Assembly (NCBI GenBank): GCA_017557505.1
Contig: JAFYYP010000053.1
Span: 1-64,000 of the forward strand
DNA length: 64,000 nucleotides
From: Bacillota bacterium
Lineage (GTDB): Bacteria; Bacillota; Clostridia; Peptostreptococcales; Anaerovoracaceae
Direction of reading: 5' to 3'
A model generated the notes under the pieces. It ran no database searches, was not told where the DNA came from, and saw nothing but the letters and a program-made list of their open reading frames with translations. Within the stretch, counting starts at the first letter, position 1. Each line of letters begins with the position of its first letter. Position numbers and translations under genes: made by a program. Positions 59,857 to 64,000 of this stretch are shown here, piece after piece.

Positions 59857-61403
59857 TTATTGATTAAGGGAATTAACCTCTTCTGCAGAAAACTGACGAG
59901 AAGTGATTGTAGAATCAGAGATACATTTTGTATTCATGGTACTATAACTGTAAATGACTATTTTTTTATCAAGAACACTAGAGTACTCTTCAATTGTGTC
60001 ATAATAACCATTATTCATATATCCAATTCTTACTACGCCAGTAGCTACTATCTGATATTCGCCATCATTCATTGCATAATACTTTCTGTCAGTCTTTCCT
60101 AATGACCACACATTCCCTTTTCTGTTACCACTTATGTCGTATACGTATTCATCCTCCTCTGTAAGGATATTTCCATCACAATAAAGTATCGCGTCACTAT
60201 CCGCAATAATGTTAATTCGCCGATTATCAAGCCCCATGATCCACCCTTTTTCATTTATAGTTAGGTTTTCAGATGATAATTCATCACCATATTCATCATT
60301 AAATCCAGTAAGGTCGGAAGAATTTGCTTTACTAGCATATGAATTAATAATATTATGGATCCTTGACAAAACACTTCCATTACGAACTAGCGCTATATGT
60401 GTTGTTGAATACGAATAGTCAGGAGTACCCAAACCAGCACTTTTTAACAATACCGTTCCATCCCCTGCATTAGAATAGTTTAAATCTGTTATTTCGTAGT
60501 TTGAGTTCATAATGACTTTCTTTATGGTATTCTCACCATTTCCCGCCAATGTATAACAATCAACATCTGTAAAATTTTTTACATGAACACCACTATTATA
60601 TAGTGTGTTATGAAACGCTATTGCTGTGCTAAACATAGGTTTTACACTACCATCCGCTTTTTCCCCCAGTTTGCATTTGGTAATTGTGCCATCGGGTTTG
60701 AATAATTGGTCCCTCCAACCTTTATAGGATAAATCCCAGTTGTTGTATAGTACTTATTAGTTGGAAGCAATTGGTAAGCAGCATAGCTACAGGAACATAA
60801 GTTTTTTACAAACGTTTTGTATGCGAATGGATTTGCATTCTCCGGCAAAAACTCTAATAACGTTCCATTATCCATGACATTAATACATTTTGCCGAACCA
60901 ACAAATGGCGTCCCAATTGAGATAAATGCTTTTGTCTTTGCCCTATTGGCAGCACTATTTGCAAGATATTTACTTGCAACTAACCCTCCCATACTGTGTG
61001 CAATTAAAAACACTTCATTGTATCCGGATAATTCAGTAGCAAGCTTTGTTGCCGCTGAAGCGTTGTTTAGCCTGAAATCATAATCAAAAAAAATGATGTC
61101 ATATTCTGGATGATAAGTTGAATAGAGTGCCGTATACAATGTCGAATATATATCGAAGGCGCCATAATGATCAGAATCAAATGACTCAAGCGAGTATATT
61201 GATGTTCCATTTTCTGATAACCCTAACATCGTATAATTTGTACTAACCCAGACAGTTGTACCCGATGTGGTTCGTAAGGATGATCCCATTATCCCTGGTA
61301 TTATTACAATTGCTTTTGATGATGTGGTGGAGCTCGCGTTTGCTATGTCAACCACGCCAAACATAAGTGACAAGCAAAGCATAAAGCACATAATTTTTCT
61401 CAT
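59857..61403 (-). pseudogene. secreted alpha/beta-hydrolase (lipase-like) split by a frameshift
   Basis: Two adjacent frames together encode one exported lipase/LCAT-like protein of about 515 aa. The first (start ATG 61403, GAGGAA upstream) has a signal peptide, IVIIPGIMGSSLR and the nucleophile motif AHSMGGLVASKYL. The second (to 59857) supplies NAGDGTVLLKSAG, carrying the acid, and HIALVRNGSV with the catalytic-type His. The junction is a T5C5 run (60658-60667), where one missing base would cause the break: adding one base restores NWGKKADGSVKPMFSTAIAF as a continuous frame. Either a real lesion, phase variation, or a sequencing error in the run. Confidence 0.75.
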
Positions 61404-61480
61404 ACATTCTTCCTCACTGTTTATCAACGCTCACATCTTTAGGATCAATATAGATCGCCCTATTACACCATTTCTCTTCT

Positions 61481-61819
61481 CTACGGACATGTACCTGTTG
61501 TCGGTGTTGCTGTAAATGGTACGCCGTTAATTGTTCCAGAGGCTTCCAATCGATACGTTACCCCATGATTTACATCGCTCTTTTCCTCGATTTTAACTGT
61601 ACTAGTTCCTGATTTGCTCCATGAATCAACTAAAGTTGAACCCTGGTATAACGATAGTGTTACATTAATTGGCTTTCCACTTTGAATGACCGTGATCTTA
61701 CAGGTAGCTTTCGTCCCAGAGAATGTAAGAACAGGTGTTCCAACAGCTGTCGTTGCCGCATAGACCACAGTACTAAACAACAGAACTAATAAAAGCATTA
61801 ATACTAAAGTTTTTTTCAT
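61481..61819 (-). CDS. small secreted beta-sandwich-like protein
   Basis: A 112-aa exported protein: signal peptide KKTLVLMLLLVLLFSTVVYAA, then a Ser/Thr/Gly-rich domain with two Cys (KATCKITVIQSGK and the C-terminal GTCP) that could form a disulfide. Immunoglobulin-like beta fold is likely from the alternating pattern. AAAGGAGG precedes the ATG. Function unknown; neighbour of the lipase gene. Confidence 0.75.
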   Translation of the reverse strand: MKKTLVLMLLLVLLFSTVVYAATTAVGTPVLTFSGTKATCKITVIQSGKPINVTLSLYQGSTLVDSWSKSGTSTVKIEEKSDVNHGVTYRLEASGTINGVPFTATPTTGTCP

Positions 61820-61851
61820 GGTTCGATAATCCTCCTTTACTTATAAAAACG

Positions 61852-61882
61852 AAAAATCGGGCCCGAATTGGACACGATTTTT
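61852..61882 (-). terminator. terminator of the second ECF operon
   Basis: Minus-strand hairpin AAAAATCGTGTCC ... GGGCCCGATTTTT (13-bp arms with one mismatch and one G-T pair, 5-base loop), followed by CGTTTTTAT, after the anti-sigma-like gene. Confidence 0.8.
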
Positions 61883-61885
61883 CAA

Positions 61886-61895
61886 GGGGGGGGGG
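61886..61895. repeat. G10 homopolymer tract
   Basis: Ten consecutive G residues (C on the minus strand) immediately upstream of the terminator and 66 bp before the ATG of the small secreted protein. Slippage-prone; exact length may vary between cells or be a sequencing artefact. Confidence 0.9.
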
Positions 61896-61974
61896 CATTA
61901 AAATTGTTGATTGATTTCGTGATTTGCATAAACAATTCAAATGATAGATATAGGATGCTTGTATAGGACCATAA

Positions 61975-62682
61975 TTATTTCGTTATTACGGATTCTGCAA
62001 TCTTTAACAATGTACCCCTTTCCATTATGGCATCAAAGCAAAAGACATAATGCTTTTCATCATCCACCCAAATAACAGTCAGATTGTCCTCTATACTTTT
62101 ATCTGAGTACAAATCTGCCGTTTTATCCAGAATCTGCACAGTTTCATGTGAATAGTCACCAAGTGGAACATATTCCGTAAAATTGATTGGATCTGTCTGT
62201 TCATAATAAAACACAAAGGATTCTCCTGTTTCCGACTCATAAACATAATAAGCAGCTGTGTCGCTTTCATCTTTATCCACTAACTCAAACCTTTCCGGAA
62301 CCCAGCCCAAAGCATAGCGCACTTTTTGAGATTCGGCAGATTCAGTTTCAAAGAAATAGATGATGCGATCTTCCCATACCTCTTTCCACCAACGTACGAA
62401 CGCATCCCGGGCGGAAGCGTTTACGGTCAGGATGGCAGACAAGGATACCAACAGGGCTAGTACGACTGCAGCCACACTGCGGCCAATACGGCGGTTTCTT
62501 TGAGTGCGTGCAAATCGGTTATGCTGTCCTTTAACACTCGCGAAGAAGACATCCGAAACCACTGCTGCAGGCAAAAGGCCCGGTAGTGCATCGAGCATGG
62601 AACGATTGACCGCTTCACAGGCGGCTATAAGATCCATCGTACAGTATTCTTTTTTGGAAACAATCTCGACTCTGTTTTTCAT
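61975..62682 (-). CDS. membrane anti-sigma-like protein with DUF4367-type domain
   Basis: A 235-aa protein: cytosolic N-terminal part (about 1-65), one membrane helix (about 70-90) and an extracytoplasmic C-terminal domain with WVPERFELVDKDESDTAAYYV and YHYVFCFDAIM-like pattern of DUF4367. Overlaps the sigma gene by 4 bp. It probably controls the ECF factor next to it. Confidence 0.8.
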   Translation of the reverse strand: MKNRVEIVSKKEYCTMDLIAACEAVNRSMLDALPGLLPAAVVSDVFFASVKGQHNRFARTQRNRRIGRSVAAVVLALLVSLSAILTVNASARDAFVRWWKEVWEDRIIYFFETESAESQKVRYALGWVPERFELVDKDESDTAAYYVYESETGESFVFYYEQTDPINFTEYVPLGDYSHETVQILDKTADLYSDKSIEDNLTVIWVDDEKHYVFCFDAIMERGTLLKIAESVITK

Positions 62683-63197
62683 CTGTCTTCTTCCAACAAC
62701 TGCTTTAATTCCTGTTTCGCTCGTTGTAATCGTTTTATTGCAGCATCCCGGCTGATGCCAAGGATCTTTGAAATCTCCGCTGTAGAATAACCATGTAAAT
62801 ACCGAAGAAAAATGATATCTCTGTAGGGGTCACGCAACGAAGCGATTGCATCACTCAATTCATCTGTCCTCGGTGCAGGCACCGGCAGCGCGCGTTCTGA
62901 CATCTCAATCAGTACTTCTTCTGTTATTCCGCCACGTTTTCGAAGAATATCCAGACACTTATTCTTTGTGATAAGTACGACCAGATTCTTTGTTTTCGAA
63001 CTCAACGGATCTTTGATTTTAAAGATTATTTCAACAATGCTGTACAGCGCCGCATCCACTGCGATTTCCCGATCTGCCTGACTACTCAGGTACTTTTGCG
63101 CAACATAAAACATTAGATCTCGATATTTTTCGTAGATCAGGAGAAACCTATCCTTTTCTTCTGTTGTATCCAGCGCGTCCAAATATATCTGCAGCAT
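62679..63197 (-). CDS. ECF-type sigma factor in the island
   Basis: A 172-aa sigma-70 family factor: region 2 at about 15-85 and region 4 at about 115-165 (LRDPYRDIIFLRYLHGYSTAEISKILGISRDAAIKRLQRAKQEL in pattern). Region 3 is absent. It is AT-rich, unlike the ECF gene at 13.6 kb, and may direct the nearby secreted-protein genes at 58-62 kb (inference). Confidence 0.9.
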   Translation of the reverse strand: MLQIYLDALDTTEEKDRFLLIYEKYRDLMFYVAQKYLSSQADREIAVDAALYSIVEIIFKIKDPLSSKTKNLVVLITKNKCLDILRKRGGITEEVLIEMSERALPVPAPRTDELSDAIASLRDPYRDIIFLRYLHGYSTAEISKILGISRDAAIKRLQRAKQELKQLLEEDR

Positions 63198-63214
63198 ATA
63201 CTTTCTTCGCCAGG

Positions 63215-63230
63215 TAGTGTCGGTACACTA
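63215..63230. promoter_or_regulatory. palindrome in the leader of the second ECF operon
   Basis: TAGTGTCGGTACACTA: arms TAGTGT/ACACTA around CGGT, 17 bp upstream of ATG 63197. A possible operator; the region further up to 63351 has AT-rich promoter-like boxes but no gene. Confidence 0.5.
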
Positions 63231-63351
63231 ATACCCTCTCGCTTATATATACGATATTATATGCAAAAAGTGGACAGATGATTATATGGAATGTTTTTAG
63301 CGCTTCCTAAAAAGCTTCATCTAGATTTCGTAATAGCCTTGCACTTGAATA

Positions 63352-63999
63352 TTAATATCGATGCTTTGATTTTACTAGTTTTTCTATACAAGTATGTTTT
63401 TCATAATAATCACCATTTTGTATCTCCAGTCGTCTGGCAGCCAGCTCTTTCAATACGCTCACTTTCTGCCCTTGTGACTGTGGTTTGAACATTATCTCTA
63501 TCGGATCGTAAATGATTCCCTGCTGCTTCTGCAGTGCCTCCATTCTGGCTTTCGCCGCCTTATACGCGGCTTCGGCACTCTTTACATCATCAAATCCATT
63601 CTGCTTCGGAATCATTTCCAACTGGTTGCGGGTCAATTCTATTTGCCGTTGTAAGCCCTCTATCGTCGTCTCTGCGGCTCGTCTTTCCTTTCGATGGAAA
63701 AGATCCTTCGGGATAGCGTTTAACAACTCTGACAGTGCTTTTTGCCGTTTCTGAAGGGCATACAGTTTACGGTTGCACTTGTTCAATTTCTGATGGATCG
63801 TATTCATCTGCAGGAACTCCAATCTGGCCTTCCTATACTCTTTGTCTGACGCTTCGGTAATCACCGGCAAGGCTTCAGATTGCTGCTTCTTCATCAGAAG
63901 ATCCAGGAAGTCTGTCAGTACATCGATAGCAAAGCGCAGCAGCTGCGCGAACAACCCGGGATCATTTCCATTATTGCGGATCGACTCGCCAACCTTTTC
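63352..63999 (-). CDS. coiled-coil protein, N-terminus beyond window
   Basis: The frame continues to the right edge (codons visible from 63999), so the protein starts outside. The visible 215 residues end a basic coiled-coil: EKVGESIRNNGNDPGLFAQL, then Lys/Glu/Gln-rich heptads and a short basic tail KLVKSKHRY. The pattern, a helical tail after a DNA-relaxase body, is seen in mobilisation proteins (MobA/MobL or MobV-like), but no relaxase motif lies in view. It could equally be another coiled-coil protein. Confidence 0.5.
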   Translation of the reverse strand, partial: EKVGESIRNNGNDPGLFAQLLRFAIDVLTDFLDLLMKKQQSEALPVITEASDKEYRKARLEFLQMNTIHQKLNKCNRKLYALQKRQKALSELLNAIPKDLFHRKERRAAETTIEGLQRQIELTRNQLEMIPKQNGFDDVKSAEAAYKAAKARMEALQKQQGIIYDPIEIMFKPQSQGQKVSVLKELAARRLEIQNGDYYEKHTCIEKLVKSKHRY

Positions 64000-64000
64000 C

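Overview
The window looks like chromosomal DNA of a GC-rich member of the Clostridia (Bacillota), probably a gut or anaerobic lineage. The basis is the gene content: S-layer-homology (SLH) surface proteins, compact ECF sigma/anti-sigma pairs, a DUF2975/YozG-type pair, an AmmeMemoRadiSam locus, an NADH-dependent butanol-dehydrogenase-type alcohol dehydrogenase, AGGAGG-type ribosome sites and TTGACA/TATAAT promoters. No tRNA, rRNA or CRISPR array was seen. Nearly every gene is on the minus strand; the exception is a block at 22.3-25.5 kb.

Layout. 0-5.3 kb: operon of a MATE exporter, a GT2 glycosyltransferase, a polytopic membrane glycosyltransferase-like protein and a phosphohexomutase, suggesting cell-envelope glycan synthesis. 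5.4-12.6 kb: an SLH protein and a roughly 2000-residue secreted protein. 12.7-14.1 kb: an ECF sigma factor and its membrane anti-sigma factor. 14.2-24.6 kb: the most unusual part. It has a 2287-residue cytosolic helical-repeat protein, a CPBP membrane protease and a divergently transcribed 761-residue protein with a PI-kinase/HipA/FAM20-like catalytic signature. The giant and the kinase-like gene share an identical two-copy 9-bp element at the same place in their promoters and a similar C-terminal tail. I propose them as one undescribed system. 24.7-27.1 kb: DUF2975 and HTH regulator, then a secreted SLH/DUF3472 protein.

27-45 kb: ordinary but accessory-rich DNA. It holds several GNAT acetyltransferases, a TetR gene whose operator fills its own promoter spacer, MutM, an aminoglycoside-phosphotransferase-like gene, a GNAT-nucleotidyltransferase fusion, a Phd-Doc toxin-antitoxin pair, a duplicated flavoprotein, a large ABC exporter, an alcohol dehydrogenase and the AmmeMemoRadiSam genes. 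45-50.3 kb: a zone of gene turnover with a TetR-controlled operon (small membrane protein, isochorismatase, erythromycin-esterase-like) and at least four truncated genes.

50.3-64 kb is visibly AT-rich and looks horizontally acquired. It carries a SIR2-domain defence protein, a RloA/RloB (AbiL-like) pair, a stand-alone proteasome-fold Ntn hydrolase, several secreted proteins including a lipase split by a homopolymer frameshift, a second ECF sigma/anti-sigma pair, and at the right edge the end of a coiled-coil protein that may belong to a mobilisation relaxase.
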